From Bacteroidales bacterium (GTDB lineage Bacteria; Bacteroidota; Bacteroidia; Bacteroidales; UBA932), in NCBI GenBank assembly GCA_017553405.1, contig JAFZME010000167.1, positions 1 through 39,119 of the forward strand: 39,119 nt of DNA. The letters are read 5' to 3'. Under the pieces are notes generated by a model that did no database searches, was not told the origin of the DNA, and saw only the letters and a program-made list of their open reading frames with translations. Positions 7,049-16,568 of the stretch are shown here, in pieces. Position 1 is the stretch's first letter. Each line of letters starts with the position of its first letter. The translations under genes and the position numbers were made by a program.

Positions 7049-9151
7049 CTAATAAAATCTTGCTCTATTGTCCTTGACGTCGGCGTCGTCCATCATCACG
7101 GAGACGAGCATCTGAGCCTTGTAGGCTCCGAGCTGCTCCCTTTCCTGACGGGCGTCGTCCTCGGTGTAGTGGGAACCTACCTCACGGGACTTGACCATAA
7201 AGACATAGGTCCCGAACGAACCTGCGACAGGTCCGGAAATCTCGCCCTCCTTGGCGGCCGCGACGGCACCGAGGAACTTCGGGTCGTTCTGACGCGAGCC
7301 GAGAGAGGCGAAGGAGACGTCGCTCTGCGAGCTGACAGTCGTGCCAAGGGCCTCCGCGATAGCCTCAAGATTGTCCTTTCCGGCAATCTTTTCGCTTATT
7401 TCTTCGACCTGCTTCTTGGCGTACTCCTCGGAATAGAGGCGGTTCTTGATGCTCTCGGAAACCTCCTCGACAGGGGCGATGCCTTCCTTGTGGGCGGCCT
7501 TGACGGCGACCACGAAGAAGCTGTTGTTGCCCACCGTGATGATGCCGGAGGCCTTGCCGGGCTTGTTGTCGAAGGCCCAGCGGGTAACTTCCTTGGCGTG
7601 GTCGACGCCGCCATAAGAGGAAGTGCTCTCATAGACGGTCATCGGGTGCGCATAGGTCGCGGCAACCGCGCCGGTTTCCCTTGAAAGGGTGTCGACAGCG
7701 GCGGTAAAGCCTTTGTAGGTACCGGCGGAAAGGGTTGCGAGACGGTTGGCAAGGTTGTAGAAGGAGTTGAAAGTCTCCTGGCTGGGGACGATCTCCTTCT
7801 CAAGAATTGCAACCTGCTTCATAAGAGCGCTCTCGCCGAAGCCGGTCACCTCAAGAATGTAGGCGCCGCCGGGAACGGTGACGACATAGGGAACACCCTT
7901 CTTCGCATCCATAACGGACTCGAGGCCCTCAGGGATGTTGTTGTGACGGAAGGTCGTGCCCTGGACGCCGGGTTCGACGGTGCCGGGAGCACCGTTGAGC
8001 ACAGCCACGGTCGAGAAGTCAGCACCCTTGCGGAGAACCCCGACAAGGCTGTCGGCCCTGTGCTGGGCGTTGTCGCCGGAGATGATGATGTAGCGGACAT
8101 CGACGCTCTCGGGGAGATTCTTGGCGGCCGTCACCTTCACGGAATAGAAGTTATTGCCGGAACGGATGACGGGGGAGACAGCGCCTGCGGCGTTGTCGGC
8201 CACGAACGTGTCGACTTCGCGCGCGACTGAACGGAGGTCGCCGCTCTTGTACCAGGTCTGGTTGAGCTGGCGGTCGGAATTGCGCTGCAGGAAGGCCTTG
8301 AGGTTGTCCGCGGCGGCGAATTCCTCCTGAATGGCGGAGAACTCATCGTTCTGCTTTTCGATGTCGGCGGCCGAAGGAACCACCTGATAGACGACGTATT
8401 CGACGTCCCTGGAAGCCTGCTGCTTGAAGGTCTCCTTGTGGGCGGCGTAATACTTCTTGATCGCGGCGTCGGAGATGACGATGGTGGTGTCCTTGACATA
8501 GCTGAAAGGAGCCATCACGAAGTCGACCTCGGCCGTTGTGTTGTTCTCGGCAATCGACCTCTCGCGCATAAGGGCGTTCTCGACGTCCGCTGCGGAGAAG
8601 ATTGCGTTGTACTTGTTGTAGTACTGAGATGTGTAGACTGCGTTCTGTACATAGTCCCAGTAGAGCTTCATATTGCCCGAAGCATCGTTATCGAGCCCGC
8701 TGACGAACTCGGAAAGGGCATCGGGAGAGAAGGAACCGTCCTCGCCTGCGAAAGCAGGGTTGCCGGAGATGATGGGAGACTCGCCGCCGCGGGTGAGCTC
8801 GGACATCTCGGCGAGACCGACGTTGATACCGGCGGCCTGGGCGTTCTTGAGGAACAGGTACTTATCGACGAGCGACTGCCAGGCGGCGTCCCTTACCTGC
8901 TTCTGGGCCTCTTCCGAAGAAGCGGAGGAGCCCGTCATCATTTCGTGGAGTTTGCCGAAACGGTCCACGTCTCTCTGAAAATCAGCGTAAGAGATTGATT
9001 TGCCGGAGATTACACCGATGTCATATTTAGACGAAAGGGACTCCAGGGCCTGCATAACCTGGCTGGGATCGATGATGAACAGCAAGAGCGGCAGGGCGAC
9101 AAGTATCGAAAGAATGATGCCCCATCCGCGAAGTTTTTGAAGAACTGCCAT
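7049..9151 (-). CDS. PpiD/SurA-like periplasmic peptidyl-prolyl isomerase
   Basis: This 700-residue membrane-anchored foldase has an N-terminal transmembrane anchor (about residues 9-28), a SurA/PpiD-type N-terminal chaperone domain, a parvulin-like (rotamase) region around the VRYIIISGDNAQHRADSLV stretch with a GADFSTVA motif, and a long helical C-terminal part. Family members help outer-membrane proteins fold in the periplasm. I place the start at the ATG at 9151 (MAVLQKLRGWG), which matches relatives, rather than eight codons upstream. It follows lptC with a 64-bp gap, the usual envelope neighbourhood in Bacteroidales. Whether the rotamase domain is active is not evident. Confidence 0.88.
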   Translation of the reverse strand: MAVLQKLRGWGIILSILVALPLLLFIIDPSQVMQALESLSSKYDIGVISGKSISYADFQRDVDRFGKLHEMMTGSSASSEEAQKQVRDAAWQSLVDKYLFLKNAQAAGINVGLAEMSELTRGGESPIISGNPAFAGEDGSFSPDALSEFVSGLDNDASGNMKLYWDYVQNAVYTSQYYNKYNAIFSAADVENALMRERSIAENNTTAEVDFVMAPFSYVKDTTIVISDAAIKKYYAAHKETFKQQASRDVEYVVYQVVPSAADIEKQNDEFSAIQEEFAAADNLKAFLQRNSDRQLNQTWYKSGDLRSVAREVDTFVADNAAGAVSPVIRSGNNFYSVKVTAAKNLPESVDVRYIIISGDNAQHRADSLVGVLRKGADFSTVAVLNGAPGTVEPGVQGTTFRHNNIPEGLESVMDAKKGVPYVVTVPGGAYILEVTGFGESALMKQVAILEKEIVPSQETFNSFYNLANRLATLSAGTYKGFTAAVDTLSRETGAVAATYAHPMTVYESTSSYGGVDHAKEVTRWAFDNKPGKASGIITVGNNSFFVVAVKAAHKEGIAPVEEVSESIKNRLYSEEYAKKQVEEISEKIAGKDNLEAIAEALGTTVSSQSDVSFASLGSRQNDPKFLGAVAAAKEGEISGPVAGSFGTYVFMVKSREVGSHYTEDDARQEREQLGAYKAQMLVSVMMDDADVKDNRARFY

Positions 9152-9215
9152 TTTATCTATTTTTATTTCAAACAAAACAAGGGTGCGAAGATAAGTATTT
9201 TTATCTGATTCTTCA

Positions 9216-9845
9216 CTATTTTTTTAACAGAGGGCCTATAAAGTTGGCCGTATCTATCACCACTTCCGTGGAATCCTGCACCACGACGCCGTAGCTGTCG
9301 AACGGCCTGTGGACTATGGAGTTCCGCGCCATTTCATCCGAACGCATACCGTAGCCCTGCATAAATCCGCTGGGAGAGAAAAGCTTCACGTAGCAGTCGG
9401 TGAATATCTCCTGAGCCGCGCGGTCCCAGTAGAGGGTGTCGGTCTCTATCCTCTCCTGCTTGATGACGTTGCGCACCACGACATTGCCATAGGCCTTCCA
9501 TATTTCGGCCGAGGCGCGGGTCGCCTTGTCGTGCCTGGCCTCATCCGCGACTATGATTGTCTCAAGATTGCCGTCCGCGGCATATCCGTAAAGGCGGAAT
9601 CCTTCCGGAAACAATTCAAAATCAAGGGTGTCCGTCTCATACTTCTCCATTGCGCCGGCCTCGACACGTAGCTTGAGCCGCCCGTTTTCCGTCTGCACGA
9701 AGAACATACTGTCCACCCTCTGCAACGGAGTAACGGACAGGTCGAGTTTCTCCGCCTCGGAGAGTTTGCCCTTGCACGAAAAAACGACGAAAGCAACCGC
9801 CGCAGCGGTTGCCATCGTCACTAGTATTTGAGACGGTCTTTTCAA
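9216..9845 (-). CDS. lptC: LPS export protein LptC (lipoprotein form)
   Basis: LptC is the periplasmic bridge that takes lipopolysaccharide from the LptB2FG transporter to LptA. This 209-residue protein has an N-terminal signal with a lipobox (VFSC, Cys24), unlike the E. coli protein, which is membrane-anchored. The beta-jellyroll region has the LptC/OstA pattern DTLDFELFPEGFRLYGY and ends with a YGMRSDEMARNSIVHRPF stretch. The start is TTG at 9845, two bases after the upstream TPR gene stop; an ATG ten codons later would remove the positive charges of the signal peptide. It is coupled to the TPR gene. Confidence is good, based on motif pattern and synteny. Confidence 0.85.
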   Translation of the reverse strand: MKRPSQILVTMATAAAVAFVVFSCKGKLSEAEKLDLSVTPLQRVDSMFFVQTENGRLKLRVEAGAMEKYETDTLDFELFPEGFRLYGYAADGNLETIIVADEARHDKATRASAEIWKAYGNVVVRNVIKQERIETDTLYWDRAAQEIFTDCYVKLFSPSGFMQGYGMRSDEMARNSIVHRPFDSYGVVVQDSTEVVIDTANFIGPLLKK

Positions 9846-9846
9846 A

Positions 9847-11184
9847 CTATCTTGTCCTGACTGTTGTGGTTGCAGTCATACCGCCGCAGGATGCAGTGTA
9901 GGACTGACCGTTCTGGAGATCGTACATAAAGGCGTCGGCGGTGGCAGGATAGTAGACGCTGCAGGAGCCTGCCTTGCGGCCCGCATCCTCTGCGAGTGAA
10001 GGATCCGCGGCCTTTGCCTTCATATAGAAGTCGGCCGCAACCCAGTACTTCGCCCTGGCGGTGATTTCGTTGCCGCCGCAGCCGGTCGCCATCCAGATGT
10101 CGCCCATAAGCATATAGGCCTTGCCGTCGTTACTGTCGGCCAGCGACTCAGCCTTCCTCGCGGCGTCGTAGGCCTTGGCTTTCTGTCCGTTCTTGAGAGC
10201 ATACACGGCCATCTCAAGGTAGTAGTCGGACTTGGTCTGGGCGTCGGCCTCGTCAAAGTTGATGGCATCCTGCAGGTACTGAATCGCTGCGGAGTAGTTG
10301 TCGCGAGCCGAATTCAGCTTGTAGAGGAAGTAAGCCGACTTGTAGGAAGGATCCAGCTTGTGCATCGAGGTCACGGCCTTGAGATAGAGGTCGTTGTCGA
10401 GGCAGTTGTCGGCGGAGCTCATAAGCTTGACTATGCTCGTAACCGTCGCGAGGTCGTTGGGATTGGCTTCGTAGCGAGGGGTGAATATCTTGATGATATT
10501 TTCGCAGGAGGCCACCTTGCTCTCGACGAACACGCTCTGGATGTTGGAGGTCACTTTCTTATACTCCTCAGCTTCAGCGTCGGTCTTGGGCTCCACGCCT
10601 TCAAGGACGGCGGTGAGTCTGTTGTAGTTCTCGATCACCTCGTCTGCGGAAAGTTTGCCGTCCTTGTAGAGGTTGATGGAAGACTGCATCGAGTTGAACA
10701 GGATGTTGGGACGGGCCTTGGGGCCGATCTCGTTGATGATCTTGTTCATCTCGTTGTAGACATACTGCTGATCCGCGCTCTTATAGTTGAGGATATAGGT
10801 GCCCTTGTTGTTGAGGATGGTCGGCGCCTGAGATGCTCCCTTGTAGGTAGGATAGTATTTCAGACGGGTGTCCTGGAGGGTTAGCAGCGTGTCGACGACA
10901 GCGGCGCGCTCGGAAGCGTCCTTCGTCTTGCTGATAACCCTGGTCAGGAGGGTTGAACCTTCCGTGAACATCTTCTGGGCCGCCGTAGGAGGGCATATAG
11001 CGTAAGCCTTTCTCCAGTTGGGAATGGCGGAGTCGTAATTCTTCTGCTTGTAGTACTCCTGATAGTAGGAGAGGTACTTGATGCACTCCGCGCTGTCGCG
11101 GCCGAATTTTCCCTGGGCCATAGCATCCTTGCCTGCGATCATCATAAACGCGGCGGCAAAGAATAAGAATGCAAACTTTTTCAT
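9847..11184 (-). CDS. Secreted TPR-repeat protein of the coaX-lptC locus
   Basis: This 445-residue exported protein has a clear signal peptide (about residues 1-23, ending AMAQ) followed by helical repeats of TPR type, for instance YYQEYYKQKNYDSAIPNWRKA near the N-terminus and a second group at about residues 290-400 (AIQYLQDAINFDEADAQTK, KAYDAARKAESLAD). It lies between the outer-membrane protein gene and lptC, two bases from the lptC start, an arrangement I recognise as conserved in Bacteroidales. This suggests a periplasmic scaffold role in outer-membrane or LPS biogenesis, but no function has been assigned to the family that I know of. Confidence 0.8.
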   Translation of the reverse strand: MKKFAFLFFAAAFMMIAGKDAMAQGKFGRDSAECIKYLSYYQEYYKQKNYDSAIPNWRKAYAICPPTAAQKMFTEGSTLLTRVISKTKDASERAAVVDTLLTLQDTRLKYYPTYKGASQAPTILNNKGTYILNYKSADQQYVYNEMNKIINEIGPKARPNILFNSMQSSINLYKDGKLSADEVIENYNRLTAVLEGVEPKTDAEAEEYKKVTSNIQSVFVESKVASCENIIKIFTPRYEANPNDLATVTSIVKLMSSADNCLDNDLYLKAVTSMHKLDPSYKSAYFLYKLNSARDNYSAAIQYLQDAINFDEADAQTKSDYYLEMAVYALKNGQKAKAYDAARKAESLADSNDGKAYMLMGDIWMATGCGGNEITARAKYWVAADFYMKAKAADPSLAEDAGRKAGSCSVYYPATADAFMYDLQNGQSYTASCGGMTATTTVRTR

Positions 11185-11232
11185 ATCAATCTGTTTTTGT
11201 TGTTCGGAGCGGGTTTTTCAAATTCCGTGCTA

Positions 11233-12573
11233 CTATTCATATCTGGGCTTCTGGAACCATATATCGAAGATATTGAACCCGAGGTTGAGGCCGAAATATC
11301 TCTCTATGATGCCTCCGTTTTTAAGACTGCCGGACTGACCGTATTCGGCACTGAGGGTGAGGCCGTTGTAAGCCTTGAAGATGGGCAGTGTCGCACCGAG
11401 GGTGATGCCGAAGGAGTTGACCGGGCGGTTGTTGAAGCGGTAATACGATGTGGTATAATAGGCGCCTGCGCGGTAGGTGCAGCGCTTATAGTAATAGCGG
11501 ATGTCGTTGCGGCTTGGAGTGTATTCGGCACCTAAACGGAACGAGTGGGCCACTCCGGAGGAGAACACGTTGCCGGCGTCTATGATATTGGAAAACGCGT
11601 TATAGACGGTGCCGGAAGTGTTGGAAAAACCGGAATTGCGCCAGTCGGAGTGGGTGTAGTTGAACTCCAGTGTGAGGATGTCGCCGTAGCGGTAGGATAT
11701 GCCGGCTCCGATTTCGTCGCCGAGGAGGATCTTCGCATCCTTCTGCAGTCTGTACTGGTCAAATCGAAGGGTGTCGGTCGAAGTGCCGTCGCTGGCAAAG
11801 GAGTAGTCCGTCAGGTGGCCGCCCATACGGGCCTTCATCCTGTAGGTCGCACCGAAAGTAAGGGCGGAGCGCTTCCCTATGGGCTGCTCATACTGAAGGC
11901 CGAACATAGCGCCGTGGGCACGGGCCTGGATAATGTAGCCGCTCTCCTGGTCGAGCATACTGGCATCGTCGTAGTCGATGGAGACTTTTCTGTTGATCTT
12001 GCCGAAATAGAATATGTATTCAGCACCTATCGACAGGCGCTTCCAGAAGGTCACGCCGGCTCCGACGAACACCTGGTAGAGACCGCCGTGGCCCGTGGCG
12101 GACTCTGTGCTCAGACCCTGAAGGGCGAGCCTCTGCGGATCTGTCGTGTAGGTTGAAAAATCATATCCCACATTGCTGTACGGGGCAATCCCGATCATCA
12201 TCGCCGAAGAACGATAGACCGGGAAAGAAAGCGCGAAATCGTTGATGTTGAAGGTGTTGTGGACAGACTTCACGCAACCCTGCCCGAAGTAGGAAAAACG
12301 CCCTGAAACCGAAAAGTCGGCCATAAAGGAAAGGGTGTCCCTCGCCGTCACGGCAGCGGGGTTGAGGATATTCATAAAGCGCTTGTTGCGGGTCGCAATG
12401 CCCACGCCGCCCATAGACATATTGAATGCCGATCCCGGAGGATGGAGTTCGCCCACGCCGTAGACGGAGTAAGGAGTGTAGCCGCTGTAGGTCCCGTCGC
12501 CGTCGGCATAGGCTGCCGCTTCGGCAATCAGGATTACCGAAAGCAAAAGAAGTATTTTCCTCACTCTATCCAT
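11233..12573 (-). CDS. Outer-membrane beta-barrel protein (FadL/OMPP1-like) next to coaX
   Basis: This 446-residue outer-membrane protein has a signal peptide (RKILLLLSVILIAEAAAYA) and an N-terminal region typical of Bacteroidota FadL-like barrels: YSVYGVGELHPPGSAFNMSMGG, then NPAAVTARDTLSF. Alternating aromatic beta-strands continue to a C-terminal FNIFDIWFQKPRYE. The ATG at 12573 overlaps the end of coaX by eight bases and is preferred to an upstream start that would lie deep inside coaX. It is probably co-translated with coaX and precedes the TPR and lptC genes. The ligand or cargo is unknown. Confidence 0.82.
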   Translation of the reverse strand: MDRVRKILLLLSVILIAEAAAYADGDGTYSGYTPYSVYGVGELHPPGSAFNMSMGGVGIATRNKRFMNILNPAAVTARDTLSFMADFSVSGRFSYFGQGCVKSVHNTFNINDFALSFPVYRSSAMMIGIAPYSNVGYDFSTYTTDPQRLALQGLSTESATGHGGLYQVFVGAGVTFWKRLSIGAEYIFYFGKINRKVSIDYDDASMLDQESGYIIQARAHGAMFGLQYEQPIGKRSALTFGATYRMKARMGGHLTDYSFASDGTSTDTLRFDQYRLQKDAKILLGDEIGAGISYRYGDILTLEFNYTHSDWRNSGFSNTSGTVYNAFSNIIDAGNVFSSGVAHSFRLGAEYTPSRNDIRYYYKRCTYRAGAYYTTSYYRFNNRPVNSFGITLGATLPIFKAYNGLTLSAEYGQSGSLKNGGIIERYFGLNLGFNIFDIWFQKPRYE

Positions 12574-13276
12574 CTGACTCAGCAAGCAGGGCCAACCCCA
12601 TAAGAACGAGGTTGGGAACCACAAATATCGATTTTTTCATCCGTTTTGCAAAATAATTCGCATCACCTCCGGTGAATACCACAATGTTGGAGGGGTCTTT
12701 TTCGAGGTAGCCCTCGATTTCAAAGACTATGCCCGAGATAACCCCGGCTTCGATAGAACTCTCTATGGATGAGCCCGTGGACGGGGCTTCATCGGGAGTA
12801 TTCACGAGGGGCAGCCGGCGGGAATACCGGTTGAGGGCCTTGAATCTCGTGCGGCATCCGACGGAAATGTTGCCGCCCTTGTAGGCCCCGGCGGCGTCGG
12901 TGAAATCTATCGTAAGGGTGGTGCCGAAGTCGACGAGGGTGACTCCCTTGCCCTTGAAAAGGTAGCCGGCGGCGATTATCGAGGCGGCCCTGTCGTAGGA
13001 AAGGTATTCCGGAAGAGAATGGGCTTTCATCACCTCCTTGTGGGAGGGATCGAGCAGCAGGAGGCTGTGGCACTCGGCGGACAGGGAAGCGGCGTCCTGC
13101 TCCGATATGTCATAGACCGAAGAAATGACCATTTTCTCCGGTTTTTCCTTTTCGGTCAGGGTGTAGATGAATTCTACAGGCTTTTCTCCCTGGTAGCGGA
13201 ACGTCTTTCCGAGGGTTATTCCCTCCGCCCACGCTGCCTTCAGCGCCGTGTTTCCTATCTCTATTAAAAGATTCAT
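12566..13276 (-). CDS. coaX: Type III pantothenate kinase
   Basis: CoaX phosphorylates pantothenate with ATP, the first step of coenzyme A synthesis. The 236-residue protein has the ASKHA-fold motifs of the family: LLIEIGNTALKAAW at the N-terminus (Asp of the usual DxGNT replaced by Glu), VDFGTTLTIDF in the middle, GGNISVGCRTRFKAL, and a C-terminal FTGGDA. The Asp-to-Glu change in the first motif is conservative, so activity is plausible. The gene starts 22 bp after the mfd stop and overlaps the outer-membrane protein gene by eight bases. Its place as an enzyme at the head of an envelope operon is common in Bacteroidales. Confidence 0.92.
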   Translation of the reverse strand: MNLLIEIGNTALKAAWAEGITLGKTFRYQGEKPVEFIYTLTEKEKPEKMVISSVYDISEQDAASLSAECHSLLLLDPSHKEVMKAHSLPEYLSYDRAASIIAAGYLFKGKGVTLVDFGTTLTIDFTDAAGAYKGGNISVGCRTRFKALNRYSRRLPLVNTPDEAPSTGSSIESSIEAGVISGIVFEIEGYLEKDPSNIVVFTGGDANYFAKRMKKSIFVVPNLVLMGLALLAESDG

Positions 13277-13298
13277 ACTTTCCTAAAATCCTGCTAAT

Positions 13299-16200
13299 TT
13301 ACGAAAATATCCGGATATTCTCCAATGCACGGGCGATGGAATCCACTCCTCTTGTCACCAGCTTCAGCCGCCCTTCGCTCTGTTTGAATTCAAAACGGGT
13401 TTTGTCTATGTTCTCGATTATGTGCTGGAAAGTTTTAGAACGGAAGTACGGCGACATCTGGTTGGAGATGAAAAACATTATCTGCATCCCGTTTTTGACG
13501 ATGGCCTTTTCAAACCCGAGGGCCGCGGCGGCGTTTCTCAACTTGACCACGTCGAACAGGTTGACGGTCTCTTGCGGCAGGGGACCGAAACGGTCTTCGA
13601 GCCGGGAAGAGAGAATGTCGAGTTCCTTGTCGGAAGAAAGGGAGTCAAGTTGTTTGTAAATCCTTATCTTTTCGGCAGTTATGTCTATATAACTGTCCGG
13701 AATGAGCGCCGGCTGGTCGGTCTCGACAGTACAGTCCACGGAGAAAGCTCCGTCAATGGTCCTGGTCTCATATCCCGTCTCCACGCCGAGTTCTTCCATC
13801 GCTTCGGAAAGAATTTTCTGATAGGTTTCATAGCCCATATCGGATATAAATCCGCTCTGCTCCGCACCGAGCAGGTTGCCGGCGCCGCGGATGTCGAGGT
13901 CCTGCATCGCTATGTTGAATCCGCTTCCGAGGTCGGAAAATTCCTCAATGGCCTTCAGGCGCCGCCTGGCATCGTCCGTTATGCTCACCAGCGGCGGCAC
14001 TATAAGATAGCAGAAGGCCTTACGGTTGGACCGTCCGACGCGGCCGCGGAGCTGGTGGAGGTCGCTAAGACCTATGTTCTGCGCCTGGTTGATTATTATA
14101 GTGTTGGCATTCGGTATGTCCAGGCCGTTTTCTATAATGGTGGTACAGAGAAGAATGTCGTATTCTCCTCTTATGAAATCCAGTATTCTGTTTTCAAGCT
14201 GCTTTGATTCCATCTGGCCGTGGGCCACGCAGATTCTGGCGTCCGGCACGAGCCGGTGGAGGATTTCCTCTATGGACGGAAGTTCGTCCACGGTGTTGTG
14301 GAGGAAAAACACCTGTCCGCCGCGGTTGAGTTCATAGTTGAGTATACTGCGTATATCGTCCTTGTCGAACTTTATTATTTCCGTCTGGACCGGAATCCTG
14401 TTCGGCGGAGGAGTATTGATTATGGAAAGGTCGCGGGCGCCGAGGAGGGAGAACTGCAGTGTTCGCGGAATAGGGGTGGCGGTGAGGGTAAGGGTGTCCA
14501 CCGACTCCTTGAGGGTGCGCAGCTTTTCTTTCGAAGAAACTCCGAATTTCTGCTCCTCATCTATTATCAGCAGCCCTAAATCCTTGAAATTGAACCCCGA
14601 ACCGAGAAGTTTGTGCGTGCCTATAATAATATCGAGCCGCCCTGAAGCCAGGCGGTTTTTTATGTCCGTCAACTGCTTTGCAGTGCGCAGACGGCTTACA
14701 TAGTCGATGGTGCACGGGAAGTCCTTGAGCCGCAAAGTGAAGGTGTTGTAGTGCTGAAGTGCAAGGATAGTTGTCGGCACGAGCACCGCAACCTGCTTGC
14801 TGTCGGAAACCGCCTTGAAAGCAGCCCTGATGGCCACTTCCGTCTTGCCGAATCCCACGTCGCCGCAGATGAGCCTGTCCATCGGGCAGGAATCCTCCAT
14901 ATCCAGTTTGACTGCTTTTGTGGCCTTGTCCTGATCGGGAGTGTCCTCATACATAAACGAAGACTCGAGTTCTTCCTGAAGATAAGTGTCCGGAGAAAAG
15001 GCATATCCTTTCGATGCCTTCCGGCGGGCATACAGTTGTATAAGGTCCTTCGCAATGTCCTTAACCCGCGACTTTGCGGTGTTTTTAAGAGTCTGCCAGG
15101 TCTTGGATCCGAGTTTATTGATACGGGGAGGCTCTCCTTCCTTTGAGCGGAAACGGGATATTTTATGGAGCGAATGGACTGAAACGAACACCACATCCCC
15201 GTCTTTATACAGCAGTTTCACCACCTCCTTCGCCCGGCCCTGGTCGTCCACCATCTTCACCAGACCGCCGAATATGCCCACTCCGTGATCTATATGGACG
15301 ATGTAATCACCTATACGGAAAGAAGCTATGTCATTGAGAGTCAACTGCTCCGTCTTCTCTACGGTACGGCGCAGGCGCACCCTGTGGAAGCGGTCGAATA
15401 TCTCGTGGTCGGAGTAGCAGCATAACTTTTCTTCAAAGTCTACGAATCCGTTGTGGATATTCTTCTTTGAAACGAACTCCGGAGCAGGACATCCGCTTTG
15501 AAGCAGGATGGACTTTATCCTTTCCAACTGATTGCCCCTTTCCCCGAAAATCATCACCTTGAATCCCTGCTCCATCCTGCCGCGTATGTCAGCGGCGAGC
15601 AGTTCGAAATTCTTGTTGAACACCGGCTGCGGAGCAATGGAAAACCTCACTGCTTCGACATTCTGCGCATCGAGCGGCACTTCAAGAAAAACCCTCCGGT
15701 ACCTTTCCGTCCCGGCGAAGAATTCCTTATTCTTGTACATATCCGAAGAATCCAGCCACAGAACCGACGAGGAAGGAATGATTTCCAGCAGGCCGGCTTC
15801 ACCGCTCTCCTCCGCCGCTCCGCTCACCAGATCCGGATATATGTCAGCTTCGCCGCACTCGTTTATGGAAAGCTGGGTGTTGCAGTCGAAAATGTGGATT
15901 TTTTCTATCTTATTGCCGAAAAATGATATTCTATAGGGGTTTTCCAGTGAATATGAAAATATGTCGATAAGCGATCCCCTGACGGCATACTGCCCCGGCG
16001 CCGACACGAAGTCGGCCTTCTCGAATTCCTTCTCGGAGAGGGTTTCAATAACCTTATCAAAAGGAATCTTCATCCCTTTTTCAAGATGAAGCAGCGAATC
16101 TCCCATAGCCTTTTCGGAAGGCACTCCCTCCGCTATGGCCTCAGGATAAGTGACTATGAAAATTTGCTCTCCGCTCTTCGATGCGGCCGCTATCTTTCCC

Positions 16201-16490
16201 AGCGCCGCCGTCCTCTGCACCAGCAGGGATGACTTGTAATTGCTCCTCTCAACCGTCTTCCCCGAGTCGGGAAGGAAGAATACCTTGTCCCCTTCCACTA
16301 TATTATATAGGTCCGCGCTGCAATACTCCGCCGCCTCTTTATTCGGCAGCACAATTATATTCACCCCCTCTGCCGCCGCCTGCGACACCACAAACCACCG
16401 CGCCGAAAGAAACAACCCCGAACAAAAAACATCCTTTTCCCGCCCGAGCCGTTCCTTTAGTAGTGCTGTAGTATTCGAACAAATCTTCAT
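13299..16490 (-). CDS. mfd: Transcription-repair coupling factor
   Basis: Mfd removes RNA polymerase stalled at DNA lesions and recruits UvrA. The 1063-residue protein has a UvrB-like N-terminal half, the polymerase-binding RID (CarD-like) domain near residue 390 (FRIGDYIVHIDHGVGIFGG), then a superfamily 2 translocase with Walker A GDVGFGKTE at about 540 and an IIDEEQKFG box at about 643, motif VI (QLRGRVGRS), and a C-terminal TRCF domain. I start it at the ATG at 16490 (MKICSNTT), not 14 codons upstream. It is divergent from ruvB across the AT-rich spacer that I propose as a replication origin, and it heads the leftward gene block. Confidence 0.96.
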   Translation of the reverse strand: MKICSNTTALLKERLGREKDVFCSGLFLSARWFVVSQAAAEGVNIIVLPNKEAAEYCSADLYNIVEGDKVFFLPDSGKTVERSNYKSSLLVQRTAALGKIAAASKSGEQIFIVTYPEAIAEGVPSEKAMGDSLLHLEKGMKIPFDKVIETLSEKEFEKADFVSAPGQYAVRGSLIDIFSYSLENPYRISFFGNKIEKIHIFDCNTQLSINECGEADIYPDLVSGAAEESGEAGLLEIIPSSSVLWLDSSDMYKNKEFFAGTERYRRVFLEVPLDAQNVEAVRFSIAPQPVFNKNFELLAADIRGRMEQGFKVMIFGERGNQLERIKSILLQSGCPAPEFVSKKNIHNGFVDFEEKLCCYSDHEIFDRFHRVRLRRTVEKTEQLTLNDIASFRIGDYIVHIDHGVGIFGGLVKMVDDQGRAKEVVKLLYKDGDVVFVSVHSLHKISRFRSKEGEPPRINKLGSKTWQTLKNTAKSRVKDIAKDLIQLYARRKASKGYAFSPDTYLQEELESSFMYEDTPDQDKATKAVKLDMEDSCPMDRLICGDVGFGKTEVAIRAAFKAVSDSKQVAVLVPTTILALQHYNTFTLRLKDFPCTIDYVSRLRTAKQLTDIKNRLASGRLDIIIGTHKLLGSGFNFKDLGLLIIDEEQKFGVSSKEKLRTLKESVDTLTLTATPIPRTLQFSLLGARDLSIINTPPPNRIPVQTEIIKFDKDDIRSILNYELNRGGQVFFLHNTVDELPSIEEILHRLVPDARICVAHGQMESKQLENRILDFIRGEYDILLCTTIIENGLDIPNANTIIINQAQNIGLSDLHQLRGRVGRSNRKAFCYLIVPPLVSITDDARRRLKAIEEFSDLGSGFNIAMQDLDIRGAGNLLGAEQSGFISDMGYETYQKILSEAMEELGVETGYETRTIDGAFSVDCTVETDQPALIPDSYIDITAEKIRIYKQLDSLSSDKELDILSSRLEDRFGPLPQETVNLFDVVKLRNAAAALGFEKAIVKNGMQIMFFISNQMSPYFRSKTFQHIIENIDKTRFEFKQSEGRLKLVTRGVDSIARALENIRIFS

Positions 16491-16537
16491 TTTCAATAAA
16501 AGATAATTAAGACACTGCCGTCTAAAAACCATTTGCG

Positions 16538-16557
16538 CCCACTCAACTGTGAGTGGG
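16538..16557. repeat. Perfect hairpin in the mfd/ruvB spacer
   Basis: CCCACTCA and TGAGTGGG form an 8-bp perfect stem around the 4-base loop ACTG. It lies between the mfd start and the cluster of DnaA-box-like 9-mers. It has no T-run on either side, so it is not an obvious terminator. Confidence 0.7.
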
Positions 16558-16568
16558 AGGGGTTAAGT

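Noticed and set aside
5870..7684. 604-codon open frame on plus across ychF and the PpiD-like gene
   Set aside because: It is antisense to two clearly recognised genes; the translation is low-complexity and has no family features.
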